From the NCBI GenBank assembly GCA_947396885.1, contig OX377201.1:28249923-28313922 (forward strand): a stretch of DNA of 64,000 nucleotides. The letters run 5' to 3'. Made by a program: the position numbers and the translations under genes. Shown here piece after piece: positions 46,195-57,707 of the stretch (positions within the stretch are counted from its first letter, which is position 1; the number at the start of each line of letters is the position of its first letter). The stretch is from Heligmosomoides polygyrus polygyrus (Eukaryota > Nematoda > Chromadorea > Rhabditida > Heligmosomidae). Below the pieces are notes generated by a model, which made no database searches, had not been told where the DNA came from, and saw nothing but the letters and a program-made list of their open reading frames with translations.

Positions 46195-48606
46195 GACTGT
46201 CCAGCTAGCCTTTGGAGTGCGCTGTGCACTACGCGTATAGAATGGAACCTATCAATCGAGAGGGAGGGTGAGACAGCTTGTAGAGTGAGCGTTTGGGGAG
46301 TTTTATCACAAATTTGCAGCCGGCCTACTCAGAAATTGCTACTCTGTTCCGTCGAGACCTAGGAGTGCGCCGTGGACAATGTATATAGGATCGGACCTAT
46401 CAATCGAGTAGTCGCAACAGGGTGTAGAGTGGGCGATTGGGGAGTTTATGAAAAATTCTTAGCCGTCCTAGTTAGGAATTGCTCTAACACAGTCCAGCTA
46501 GCCTTTGGACTGCGTTGTGAACAGTGCATATAGAATCGAACCTATCAATCGAGTGGGCGCGACAGTTCGCAAATTGCACCCACGGGCGTATTCGGAGCGC
46601 AATAACTCTGTTGAGATCAAATCGTTCAGGCTACTGCTCGTGAGTTTCGTAGACAACAGAGAGCTTTAGTAGTCCGCAAAAGTACAGCGTTGTAGTTTCT
46701 GTGAGGCTTGTGTTGTGTGACCTAATTCTTTCCCGATTTTAGTCGATCACTGTGGAAAGACGCGATCAGCCAACAGCCCACAAGCGCGTAGGAGAGCAGA
46801 ATACTGAGGGCACTTTGTGATGACATGCTCACAACTTCCTAGCTTATTAAACTGCCTTAGTCCCAGCTGCCATTTTAGGGTGGCGGGCTTAGCGGTTGAA
46901 GTTTCCAGCGCTCTTTCTCGCCCACATTTGAGTTTTCAGCATTCGCAGTGGAAATATTTTGTTCAACTCGATGAGCTCTATCGAGCGGTGTCAATCTCGT
47001 CCAGTTCTGAGAACATCTTTTTTCTTTTTTTTGACAATTTCGCAGCGAAGACGAGGGCAATACAGGTCGCGGTAGAGGGGCGATGACGTCATCGAAAGTT
47101 TGGTACCTTTCGATAGAGCTTTTCATGCTGAATTGAATGGTTCGGCTAAGAGTAGCGAAAACCGTAATCTGGGCCAGTAAGAGCGGGGAGAACATCGACC
47201 GTTATTGTTCTAAATTTGACACGCGGGTGTGTTCTGAGCGCGATAACTCTGTAAATTTTGAACCTTTCCGGTTGCAGCTTGTGGGTTTTGTAGGCAGGAA
47301 AAAGTTCTAGTAGAGTACTGAAACACAGTAATGTAGCTTATGAATGGACAAAGTTACAGTGCTGCGAAAATGCAGGTTAGCCTTTTTTTTGTGGCACGAT
47401 TTTTCCAAATTCAGTCGACCCCTGCGGGAAGACGCGGAGAGCTAACGGGCTACAAATGCGCATGCTAGCAGAACACTAAAGGCGCTTTCAGGCGACATGC
47501 TCACAACTTCCTAGCTTATTAAATTGCTTTAGTCCCAGCTGCCATTTTAGGGTGGCGGGCTTAGCGGTTGAAGTTTCCTGCGCTCTTACTCGCTCAGATC
47601 ACAGTTTTTCCGAAACTATGCGAAACCGTCAAAAATCGATATTTCCAAAATCAGTCGACATTCGCACCATTCGATAGCGCTTTTCATGCTGAACAGAAAG
47701 GTACCATTGCGAGTGTCGAAAACTCAAATCTTGGCAAGTAAGAGCGAAACAAACGCTAACCGCTTTCTTCCGACGCTTTAAACTGGCAACTGAGGTTAAG
47801 GAAATTTAAAAAGCTGAGGAGTTCTGAGCATGGCATCGTAAACTAGCTTTAGTGTTCTGCTAGCCTGCGCATTTGTAGGCCGTCAGCTCATCGCCTCTTC
47901 CCCCAGTGATCGACTGAAATCGAAAAAAAATGGCTTGTAGAAGCCTGGCCTGCATTTTCGCACCACCGTAACTTTGTACATTCATAGGCTACATCGCTGT
48001 GCTTCGGCGAACTGCTAGAGCTTCCTACAGACTACAAAATCCACAAGCTGCAGCCGGAAAGGTTCACACTCGACGGAGTTATCGCGCCCCAAACACCCCC
48101 GCGCGTGCAATTTGCGAGCAGTCGCGCCACCTCGACTGATAGGTTCAATTGTATATGCATTGTTCTCAGCGCACTCCAGATGCAAGCTGGACAGTCTTAG
48201 GCCTCGTTTATACTTCGCCGCGGCGCGACGCGACGCCACGTATAGTGGCCATATTGATTGTGCGACGCGATCGATCAATTTGGCCTCATTGCGTGGCCAT
48301 CGCGTCGCGTCGCGATGAAGTAAAAGCGGGGCCTTAGAGCAATTCCTGAGTAGGAAGGCTAGGAATTTCCTTCAAAACTCCCCAAACGCTCACTCTACAA
48401 GCTGTCCCTCCTCTCTCAATTGAGAGGTTCCATCCTATATGCGTAGTGCACGGCGCACTCCAAGGGCTAGCTGGACAGTCTTAGAGCAACTCCTGAGTAG
48501 GGCGGCTGAGAAGTTCTCATAAAACTCCCTAAATGCTCACTCTACAAACTGTCCCCCCCCCTCGATTGATAGGTTTGATCCTATATGCACTGTGCGCGGC
48601 ACACTC
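46195..48606. mobile_element. compound fold-back element, 2.4 kb
   Basis: Three diverged copies of a module of about 150 bp (GACTGTCCAGCTAGCC ... CTATCAATCGAG ... GTAGAGTG) at 46,195-46,580 reappear inverted at 48,105-48,606. Between them, two diverged direct repeats (about 46,570-47,200 and 47,215-47,770; best match 46,803-46,925 against 47,472-47,595) are followed by an inverted copy of their first part at about 47,830-48,130. There is no coding frame. It looks like an old palindromic or foldback transposon that has undergone internal tandem duplication. Exact termini are uncertain. Confidence 0.6.
48200..48333. mobile_element. 134-bp MITE (PIF/Harbinger type) nested in the fold-back
   Basis: Termini GGCCTCGTTTATACTTCG and the inverted GGCCCCGCTTTTACTTCA extend into CGCGACGCGACG repeats on both sides. 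A TTA duplication flanks the element (48,197-48,199 and 48,334-48,336). The neighbouring module copy at about 48,474 reads GACAGTCTTAGAGCAA without an insert, giving the empty site directly. Confidence 0.85.
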
Positions 48607-50319
48607 TCAGTGGATTCCTGGCATTACGGAACACTTTACGCCATGCTTGAGATGCTCCGAGAGCATGCAAGTCCTAAAAAATAAGCTCCTCCAGTCGCAA
48701 AAGGTCTGCCCCAGCATTTTTGACCACCCACTGCGAAAATGCGGTGATCTGGCGAAGTTGTATACAGCTGCTCTTATTACAAAGTAATGCGCTCTCACGT
48801 AAAACTACTGGAAATTCTTCTCTGGCTCGTGGTGGGGCGCTTCCGTTCCGATGTGACTAAATTTCGGAAGATTGGTTGTTGAACATGTAGTATGATGGTA
48901 TTGTGTAGCGCAGTGCAGAGGCTTCTCAAGAGTGAACATTGGATGAACGGATCTGAACTACAGTAGAAGAACGCTATTAATTTTCTGATCATACAGGATG
49001 CAGCAACCAGCTGGAACAAATGCAATATTCAGCCATGTGCGTAATCTATTACTAAGCAATATGTTGTTTTGAGAAAACTACAAGGAAAGCTCTACAAGTC
49101 CACAAGCAAGACGAAGACTCAGCTATGAGGGGAAGAGACTAGAAGGAAAAATTTGTAAGCGCAGTTGGAGGGCGTCGTTCGAAATGGGTATTCAGCCACT
49201 GCCTCATTTGATGAAAAATTTCTCAAAGTAGAGCGATCCAAGAAAGGTCAAAATAATAGTGCGTTTAATGCTAACTTTGCGGGAACCTGATTATATAAAA
49301 ACAACGGCCACGCATGGTAGGTTTTTGTCATACACGATTTTCCAAAATGTCTCCCCGCACTCCATAGGTTTTTGTGTAAAAATAATGAAAATCAATAAAA
49401 TGTTCGTTTGATAGGAAAGAAAACCTAACACCATATATTAGAGACTCAATCGCGCTGTTTAAAGGCAAAATGCACATTCTGGTAAAGCGATTCCTGTAAC
49501 AGCAAAAGAAAAGGAGGTGGTAGCGGTTCTCAGTCCATCTGCAAAATATTGCACCTGCGAAAGACTAGCTGTGAAATTCCTAAACCTTTAGATTTTCAAT
49601 CTTTGTTTATAGACCATCTTAAAGAAAATGTCGTGCTCTATAAAGCCTAGGAAAAGTATTGTTCAATATCTTGTTCGGAACGAATAAGAAGTAAAACTCC
49701 GTAAGAGGGGCTGCGACGTGAGCTGCAAAGCAACCCACACGATCTGAAGACTCTTATCAATCCAGGAGTAGTCCCTTATAAATAATACCGCTCCACCATA
49801 ATCTACAAACCATGGGCAAACATGGTTTAAAAATGTACCAAATTATGTGCATTCTTAGCCTTTTTATATGCCTATGTTTTTGTTGCAGGACTTATGGGCC
49901 ACCCTGTAGATCTCGAAGAGGCAAATCGAACGGTGCCAACCGTTCCTCAAAACCTAAAACTGCAGGAGTTATGAGCATGTAACGGTTTTCGACGACTTGC
50001 TACCGACAACTGTCCGCAGCCGCTCTTCGCAGTGGAGCACGATTTTGAACGAAAAACTAACCTTTGAAAAAATTCGGTTGAGCTTTAAAATTTTGGCAAT
50101 TTTTAACGCTACCTAATAGAGCATGAACTGCTGAACTCAAAAATGTGCTTGCTTTCGCAATTGGTTAACATTGAAGGAAGTTATTTCGAAAGGCCGAAAA
50201 AGCCGGGAAAATGCGGTTTTTTCGGCATTTTTGAAAAGGCTACGGCCACAACTGTAGTAACAAATATTTGACCAACTTTATGCATAGATTTACAACTAAT
50301 TCTATTTCGTAAGATTGCT
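48607..50319. other. intergenic sequence, nothing recognised
   Basis: A/T-leaning low-copy sequence. No domain-bearing frame, tRNA or paired transposon termini were seen. Confidence 0.4.
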
Positions 50320-50559
50320 CATGTAGCTGTGTGCATTTGAAATGCAGGCGGCTGGCCTTTGTGACAGGCCGGCCTAGAAGACCCATGTCACATCACATGG
50401 TGTATGATAAGTCATGTTTTCGAGATTGTGTCCGCGGTAGCCTACGCGCACTCGCAGAGCCCGGCGAGTGTTTAAATTATGCGAGAGTCCCTGGTGCTGG
50501 GGCGGCATCGGGGGCAACTGAGCTAGTCCGGAAGTCCCGTAACGTAAGCAGGACCCGCG

Positions 50560-51332
50560 TAGCAACGCTGAATGTGGGTGCGTTGACGGGCCGCTGGTTG
50601 TAGTTGGTTGAAGCACTGGAGCGTAGAAGAGTTGATTTCTGTGCGGTGCAGGAGACGAGATGGTCCTGCCGCAAGTCAAGGGACATAGGACGAGGCTTCA
50701 AGGCCGTTCTATGTGGAAGTCCCAGGACCACCAGTGGTGTCGGAATAATCGTCTCCGAACGATTTCGTGACTAGATTGTAAGCGTCGAGCGCTTTGACGA
50801 TCGATTGATGAAGATCGTTGTCGCCGCTAAGGAACGACTCTATCACTTCTTCTCTGCGTATGCTCCGCAGACTGGCTCCTCCGATCAAGCCAAGGATGGG
50901 TTTTGGAGCCAGCTTGATGAGAAGACAGCAGAGGTACCGCCGAAAGATGTCACCATGGTTGCTGGTGACCTTAATGGGCACGTTGGTGCTGCGAAGGACG
51001 GGTAGAGCTGACATGGTGGTTTTGGATACGGGTCTCGTAACGCCGATGGTGAGCGCATTCTTGAGTATGCGGAATCGCATAATCTCACCATTGTGAACAC
51101 CGTTTTCCGAAAACGCGACTCTCACCTCATCTCCTACTATAGTGGGAGCTCCAAGTCTCAGATAGACTTTGTGTTTGTCAAGGATCGCAACCGAAGCGTT
51201 GTCACGGACGCGAAGATCGTGCCGTATGAGACGGTCGCTGCACAGCATCGACCGCTGGTCTGCACCTTTAAGATCACCCCTCCGAGGGTGCAGCAGGTTG
51301 AGCGATGCGGTGCTGCGAGAATCAAGTGGTGA
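50560..51332 (+). pseudogene. RTE endonuclease domain, broken
   Basis: Apurinic-type endonuclease that would nick the target DNA. Visible pieces in order: RVATLNVGALTGRW, then after a stop FCAVQETRW (catalytic Glu region), SERF, VVAAKERLYHFFSAYAPQTG, VTMVAGDLNGHVGA (GDxN motif), SQIDFVFVKDRN and AAQHRPLVC (the SDH-like end, with the aspartate replaced by Gln). In-frame stops near 50,601 and 50,772 and stops/frameshift around 51,003-51,010 interrupt it. Confidence 0.85.
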
Positions 51333-51639
51333 CGAATGAGAGGAGAGAGCAGCTGTGATTTCTCGCGTACGCTTACCGACAGTCACAACTGTCGATGAAA
51401 CTTGGAAGAGAGCAACCGACGCGATACGCCAAGCTGCAAGATTGGAACTCGGCACTACGAAACCTGGACGACGCAAGGTCGACAAGCAGGCATGGCTGTG
51501 GACAGATGACGTGAAAGCAAAAAGTCGCTTTATCACGTGTTTCTCGGCGAAAAGACGGCCGATAACTGGCAGAAGTATCAGAAGGCGAAGAAAACTGCAA
51601 AAAGAGCCGTGGCTGTTGCGAAAGCCACTCATTATATAG

Positions 51640-52972
51640 TGATATGTCAACGAGAAGCTCGCGTCGCGCGATAGTGAGCGGTATTTGTACCGACTTTCTA
51701 AAACCCGCCATCGCCAAACCGAGGATATTGGAAAGTTCTTTGGCATCAATGATGAGAGCGGCCATCTTCTGACAGACCGCAAAAAGGCGTTGAAGCGATG
51801 GCGTGATTACTTTGACGAAATTTCCACTACGGAATTTCCTCACCCGGCCACCTCCCATGTGAGTTCTGTTCACGGTCCCGTTCACAAGATCACCGTGGAG
51901 GAAACAGAAGCGGCTTTGAAGAAGATGAAGCCATGCAAGGCGACAGGACCGGATGATCTGGCGGCCAATGTCTGGAAGTCGAGCCTCTGGTATCCTGCTG
52001 AGTGGTTGGCTGAGATCTTCAACCAGGTAGTAAAGGAGAAGAAAGTGCCGGAGTGTTGGCACAACAGTATGACGATTCCGATTTGAAAGAAGAAGGGCAG
52101 TCCTACAGACTGTTCTAATTACCGTCCGGTTCGCTTGCAAGCCGGTGCATATAGCCTTTCTCGAACTGGAGAAGGCCTTCGACCGCGTACCGCGTGAGCT
52201 TATATGGTACGCCTTGCGACAACACAACGTACCTGAGGAACTCATAGAGTGAGTGCTCTACTCTTGCCCAAAGAGTAGAGTGCAAGCTGCAGCTGGAACC
52301 TCAATGGAGTTTCCAATCTCTGTTGGAGTGCACCAGGGTTCTGCGCTTTCTCCACTCCTGTTTTTTGTCGTCATGGATGCCATTACGAGAGCTCTTCAGC
52401 AGCCTATTCCATGGACGCTGCTTTATGCTGATGAGCTTGGTTCGACCGTCTGGCGAGGTTCGTAGTCAACTTGAACGTCAAGAAGACCGAGTACCTAACG
52501 ACTGACGTGCAGCCTGGTCCAAGTAGCGTTCGCTGACTGGCGTTCTCTGCGATAGGAAGATACCAGAGCACCTGAAGTCGAAGATCTATGTACAGAGCCG
52601 TCGTGAGGCCGGTAGCGATGTACGGCGCTGAGTGTTGGACTGCGACCAAGGAAGTTGAAACGCGCTTCAGCGTCATGGAGTCGAAAATGCTGCGCTGGAC
52701 GGCTGGAGTCACCCGCGTGAACCAGAAATGATGCTATTCGGCAGAAGTTCGGTGCCGCGCCGATAGCGAACAAGATGCGCGAAGCTCGCTTACGATGGTG
52801 CGCCCACTTTTTGCGTGGAAAGGAGGACAGCGTCCGCAGGATAGGCCTTGAGTTGGAAGTGTCAGGAAAGCGGCCTAGAGGACGCCCGAAGCAGCGTTGG
52901 TCGGATACGTTACACATGGACATGAAATTAACTGGCGTCCACCCTGATCAAGCGCAGGACCGGGAAAGGTGA
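51640..52972 (+). pseudogene. RTE reverse transcriptase and C-terminal region, broken
   Basis: Pieces in order: FFGINDESGHLLTDRKKALK, MKPCKATGPDDLAANVWKS (RT motif 1 region), WHNSMTIPI followed by a stop, NYRPVR, then a deletion. It resumes at LELEKAFDRVPRELIWYALR, VHQGSALSPLLFFVVMDAIT and YADELGS, where the catalytic YADD/FADD has lost its second Asp. The C-terminal region RLRWCAHFLRG...KRPRGRPKQRWSD survives at 52,775-52,972. Enzymatically dead. Confidence 0.85.
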
Positions 52973-53224
52973 CGTCATGACACCAGAAGAGCGGACCCAG
53001 CGACGAAGCGGGATAAACGCTGAAGAAGAAGAAGAAAAAGAAGCCCATGTAGCTGTGTGCTGCATAGCTGTTCTGCACTTAACGATATTGTGAGATTTTT
53101 GTTTAGCATGCGGCTTTCGCACTCCGTTTCTTTTTTTTCTGAATGATAATTCTTTATTAATTTCACAACACACAATTGTGCAACATAACCGTGAAGTAAG
53201 AAATTCAGGACCACTAAAATTCTG

Positions 53225-53455
53225 CTATGTATTGGAGGACGTGCGTGGAATTTCTATTGAGGGGACTTGCTGGGAAATTCTCTGTTGCGATTTCGACTTC
53301 AGTATGGGCTTTGCTTTCTCTAATCCAAGCATCGTTCGGAAGACATGTCGATATTCGCTGCTCATAAAGAAGTACACGTAATAGTTCTGGCACATGATGA
53401 TCAGCGGGGGCAGCACGGCGTACGTGTGTATGAGCTCTTGTGTCTCCTGTACAGA
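53225..53455 (-). CDS. candidate last exon of a seven-transmembrane receptor
   Basis: Seen: after an acceptor-like CTCTGTACAG the minus strand encodes ETQELIHTYAVLPPLIIMCQ and then NYYVYFFMSSEYRHVFRTML, followed by a basic/serine-rich tail to a stop at 53,225. A hydrophobic helix ending in a NYYVYFF motif and then SSEYRHVF matches the TM7-to-helix-8 junction of nematode serpentine receptors (chemoreceptor-like, possibly srsx). The earlier six helices were not found upstream (53,456-54,424), so this is either one exon of a gene with a long intron or a truncated remnant next to the RTE insertion. Confidence 0.4.
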   Translation of the reverse strand, partial: SVQETQELIHTYAVLPPLIIMCQNYYVYFFMSSEYRHVFRTMLGLEKAKPILKSKSQQRISQQVPSIEIPRTSSNT

Positions 53456-54424
53456 GGTGAATGGTATGCGGGAAATCCCAGCACCGATGAACCTGGAATG
53501 GCTAACGGTTACGGTTGGGTTGTGGTCTACCTTAGGAGGAGTACCTACCAGCATGTCACCGATATGGCGTTCAGCGTTGCTGTTGAACGGAGAATCTTCT
53601 TGTAGTGTTTCGGTTGTTGCTCGTTCAGTCGTATTATCGAGGCCCTCTTGTCTAAAAATCTGGTGTACTCTTGTTCACTCTTTTGCTCCTAGTTCCTGAC
53701 AAAACCTTCGTTGTTTCTAACTTATACAGATATTTCAATCAGAAATTTCTATGTTTCTCGCGTTCTTGAATGGATCTATAAGCCTACAAATCTGTAATGT
53801 GACCCAGAATTACATCTCAACAGCGTATTGTAATTATTAGGTCGTCTCGTTATTCCTCAACGCCGCATTTCGCTCAAATTTTTAAGTGATTCTGTGGCAA
53901 CTAGCACTCCTATCAAGCGGGGAAACCCCTAACGACATCTTTTTGAGAAAGACTTTATACAGAACAAAGCTGCCTCATCAGGTTCGAAAAAAACTGACCG
54001 AGCTTAAAACAACTGTCTGAAATCAAACATATCGATCCTCTACATCCATGGGAATGGACGGGGTTACCTCGTGTTTTTTTTTTGAAGGATATATAGCCTC
54101 TGCTCGAGGGAGAAATAGCTGGAGGAGCTATCTACTGTTGAGTGACATATATATCACTTGCACGTCGAATTGGACAGTTTTCAAATCAAAGTTGGCACTT
54201 TTCGCATAAAATTGGACATGAACACTCTTCTAGGCTAGAAAGCTTTTCAAATCAAAGTGATCTTTTCCAAATCGAAATGAGCTTCTTCTACACTAAGCTG
54301 GAGACATTACAAGGAGGTTGGAATAATTTTTTTGTTGGTGTATCTTTCTTTAGTATTTCAATTCGTTTACCCAGTAAGTGAGCATATTAATTGAAATTTT
54401 ATAAAAATCTTATTTTTAGAGGAT
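53456..54424. other. intergenic sequence, no further receptor exon recognised
   Basis: The minus-strand frame continues open upstream to about 53,650 but encodes a hydrophilic Thr/Glu-rich segment with no helix, so it is more likely intron or noncoding. No other feature was seen. Confidence 0.35.
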
Positions 54425-54434
54425 AATTAATGTT

Positions 54435-56927
54435 AGCTACGCTATAAGCTTCTACGTGGAGCTGGAAAAGTTCTATAAGGAAGATCACACCTTCTACAAG
54501 GTGATCGTCGGCGACTTCAACGCCAAGATCGGGCCACGAAGGTCGCCGGAAGAACTTCACATCGGAACCCACGGTTTGGAGTGGAACGAGCAAGGTGAAA
54601 GGCTGTCTGAGTTTATCATGTCGACCAAGACCATCCATGGAAACTCGCAGCTCCAGAAGCCTCCCTCCCTACGATGGACCTGGGAATCTCCCGGTGACCA
54701 GTTCCACAACGAGATCGACCACATCATCTTCGATCGCAAGTATTGCCTGACCGCTGTCTCCGTTGTCCCCAAGTTCTACACGGGATCGGACCACCGCCTC
54801 CTTCGCGCGAGGTTCCGCTTTTCGCGTCAAGGAGAGAAGGCCGCGAAGTTCAAGAAGAGGAATCCCAGAATGACCATCAACTGGGATCTCTACACCTCTC
54901 TTGTCGGCCTTTGGGAAGATGCCGTCATGGACAACGTCGACGAGGAATACGATCGCTTCGTGCACCATCTCCACGATAGTGCTAAGGGAGCCGAGAGCTT
55001 GAAGACCACCAAGAGACGCCTGTCTCCGGAAACTCTCGAGCTGATACGCCAGCGTGGAGCAGCACGAGCGTCAGGCAACTACCAGCTGACGTCCGAGCTT
55101 GCAAAGCTATGCAGAGCGGCGATAAAGGAAGATCTCAAGGAGAGAAGGGCGGAAGTGTTGGCTGAAGCAGCAGAGGCAGGGCTGAGCATCCGCAATGCCC
55201 GCCGGAACTTAGCCAACTTCAAGACCAAGATGACCGCTCTCCGACGTCCTGACGGGACCATCACCTCTTCCAGTAGGACCATGGAGAAAGTCATCCACGA
55301 CTTCTACTCCGATCTCTTCGATAGCCACGTCCACCTGCCCCATGCCATCTTCCGCAGGATGGATACGTCGTCCCCTCTCTTCCGAAATCCGACACGCCAT
55401 CTCGTCGGTGAAGAAACGTACAGCACCCGGTTCTGGCAGGATCAGAGCTGAACACCTGAAGAACCTCCCGCCAGCGCTCATCAACACCTTGGCGCGGCTC
55501 TTCACACGCTACCTGTCCAAATGCAAGGTTCCATCTCAGTGGAAGACCAGCAAGACCGTTTTGCTGTACAAGAAGGGAGACGTGCACGACATTGGCAACT
55601 ATCGCCCGATCTGCCTGTTGTCCGTAGTCTACAAGCTGTTCACTCGAGTCATCCTGAATAGGATTAATAGAACGCTGGACGAAGGACAGCCATGCGAACA
55701 AGCAGGATTTCGGAGAGGATTCAGCACGATCGACCACATACACACCATTACGAAGCTCATCGAAGTGTCGCGAGAGTACAAGCTGCCGCTGTGCCTTACG
55801 TTCATCGAGCTGAAAAAGGCATTCGACTCCGTCGAGACTGAAGCGGTCATGGAAGCCCTGCTCACCCAGGGCGTTCCTACTCAGTACGTCAGGGTCCTTC
55901 GAGAGCTGTACAGTGGATTCACGACCAAGATCTCACCATTCTACAACGACGTCGTCATTGACGTGAAGAAAGGGGTTCGACAGGGGGATGCCATATCCCC
56001 GAAGCTCTTCAGCGCCACCCTCGAAAACGTCATGCGCGAACTGGAATGGGAAGACATGGGAGTGAAGGTCGACGGCCGGCAACTGCACCATCTTCGCTTC
56101 GCTGACGACATCGTGCTCATAACACCGAGCATCAGTCAGGCGGAACGAATGCTGGCCGACTTCGATCGTGTATGTGGAAGCGTTGGACTGCAGCTGAATC
56201 TTACGGAGACGATGTTCATGAAGAACGGATGGGTTTCTGATGCTCCATTCTCGCTCAACGGAACGAACATCTCCGAATGCTCCAGCTATGTGTATCTGGG
56301 TCGCGAAGTCAATATGGCCAACGACCTAGCACCAGAGCTGAGCAGGAGGAAACGAGCGGCTTGGGGAGCTTTCAAGAGCGTCGAAGAAGTCGTGAAGAAA
56401 ACGAAGAACGTCCGACTCCGTGCCCACCTATTCGACTCCACTGTTCTTCCTGCCCTAACATACGCCTCAGAGACCTGAGTTATACGAAAGCAGGATGAAC
56501 ACGCGATCAGCGTCGCGCAGCGTGGAATCGAGAGGACGATGCTCGGAGTGACACGACTCACGCAAGTGAGAGAAGACCACCGGAGTTCCGAGCTTCGCCG
56601 ACGTTCGAAGATCAGAGACGCTGTCGCATGGGCCAAGTCGTCGAAAATTAGGTGGGCCGGCCTCGTAATGCGATTCGCAGACACCCGCTGGACGAAAGCC
56701 GTCACAGATTGGATTCCGCGGGATGTCAAAAGAACACCAGGACGACCACCAACGCGTTGGTCGTACTTCTTCGTGAAAGCCCTGAACGACCGATATGACG
56801 CTCTTCGTGTCCCTCGAGCGAGGAGGATCCATTGGACCACTCTGGCACGCGACAGGGACGAATGGAAACGCTGCTGGCGCCCGCTCGAGCAAGTAGATGA
56901 TCAACGGGACGACAGGTGATACAGGTG
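54435..56927 (+). mobile_element. 5'-truncated RTE retrotransposon with 10-bp target duplication
   Basis: AATTAATGTT flanks the copy at 54,425-54,434 and 56,928-56,937. Similarity to the minus-strand copy at 61.3-64.0 kb begins at about 54,448, inside the endonuclease, after some 13 unmatched bases. This is a typical aborted target-primed reverse transcription. The 3' end is GACAGGTGATACAGGTG, a short repeat tail. Confidence 0.92.
54448..56919 (+). pseudogene. RTE endonuclease-reverse transcriptase, truncated and frameshifted
   Basis: Endonuclease pieces VIVGDFNAKIGPRRSPEE, NEIDHIIF and GSDHRLLRARF (catalytic SDH) are intact, but the N-terminal part is absent. One C is missing near 55,341 (a C run of 4 versus 5 in the other copy) and a short deletion follows near 55,380, moving the frame. 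The RT then reads through NYRPICLLSVVYKLFTR, FIELKKAFDSVE, VRQGDAISPKLF and the catalytic FADD at 56,098-56,109. A TGG to TGA change creates a stop at 56,476-56,478; the C-terminal region continues in frame to 56,919. No working product is expected. Confidence 0.9.
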
Positions 56928-57195
56928 AATTAATGTTTCGAAGCCTGTTTTATTGGGGTGTTCGACAATTAATGTCGATATTTTCATGGATGGTGTATCA
57001 TGTTTATTTTTATGTAGTAGTGATTGCGTTGCTTACATTATTATGGACCACTTTAAAGGTTAGACCCTAGACTACTTTCTTTCAGAAACTGGTCGTGGTT
57101 GGTAGAAACAAGAAACAAGAAAGGATGCACAACATACTGGTCGTACAATCACTACTAGTGACGACAAAATAAAGGCATAAATTGAAACTAACTAA

Positions 57196-57707
57196 GGTGT
57201 GACAGCTCGAGAGATGGCTGAGTGGCTTGACATATCGAATTCAACCGTCTACTCGCACTTATATGTAGTTTGGTTACGTGAACAGACTCCTCAGGAAATA
57301 AAGGCAATCCACTTCACCAAACGCATTCACACATTAGAGGGCATAAGGGGGCGAAACCGAGTTATTGACTCGAATGTCCACTGTCGTCAACTATAGGAAA
57401 TTGAGCGATGAAATCAACAAAGGCTTCCTGAACTGGCCAATCGTAGAGGCGTGGTGTGACGACGCCAGACCGCACACCACTTTTATGACCCTTCAATTAG
57501 AAACTGTTGCCACATGCGCCCCCATCAGATTACCAATGGTGACGCTTCCTTCAGGCTCATTTGAAGGGCAAAACTTTTGATTCCATTCAAGTTGTTAAAA
57601 ATGAGTTGCATCAGTTCTTCACTTCTGAAAACCAAAGCCTCTTCGAACGTAGAATCTTTCAGCTTACCGAATGGTGGTAAGATGTTATCCATCAAAATGG
57701 TCAATAT
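57196..57707 (+). pseudogene. mariner transposase remnant
   Basis: Pieces in order: helix-turn-helix TAREMAEWLDISNSTVYSHL, then VIDSNVHCRQL, LPELANRRGVV, a frame change to DDARPHTT (the HDNARPHT region holding a catalytic Asp), another frame change to GKTFDSIQVVKNELHQFFTS, and the C-terminal QNGQY just before the RTE insert. The central catalytic segment is missing and there are several stops. Non-functional. Confidence 0.85.

Larger units (their letters stand above)
50335..53045 (+). mobile_element. decayed RTE-clade non-LTR retrotransposon with 15-bp target duplication
   Basis: CATGTAGCTGTGTGC flanks the element at 50,320-50,334 and 53,046-53,060. The order is 5' leader, endonuclease, reverse transcriptase, C-terminal region and a GAAGAAGAAG tail, which is the RTE arrangement. 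It is full of stops and frameshifts and cannot encode a working enzyme. It belongs to a different family from the RTE copies at 54.4 and 61.3 kb, which share another protein sequence and an ACAGGTG tail. Confidence 0.88.

Noticed and set aside
50709..51782. 357-codon minus-strand open frame
   Set aside because: Shadow of the plus-strand RTE endonuclease and RT region; the plus strand carries the recognisable motifs.
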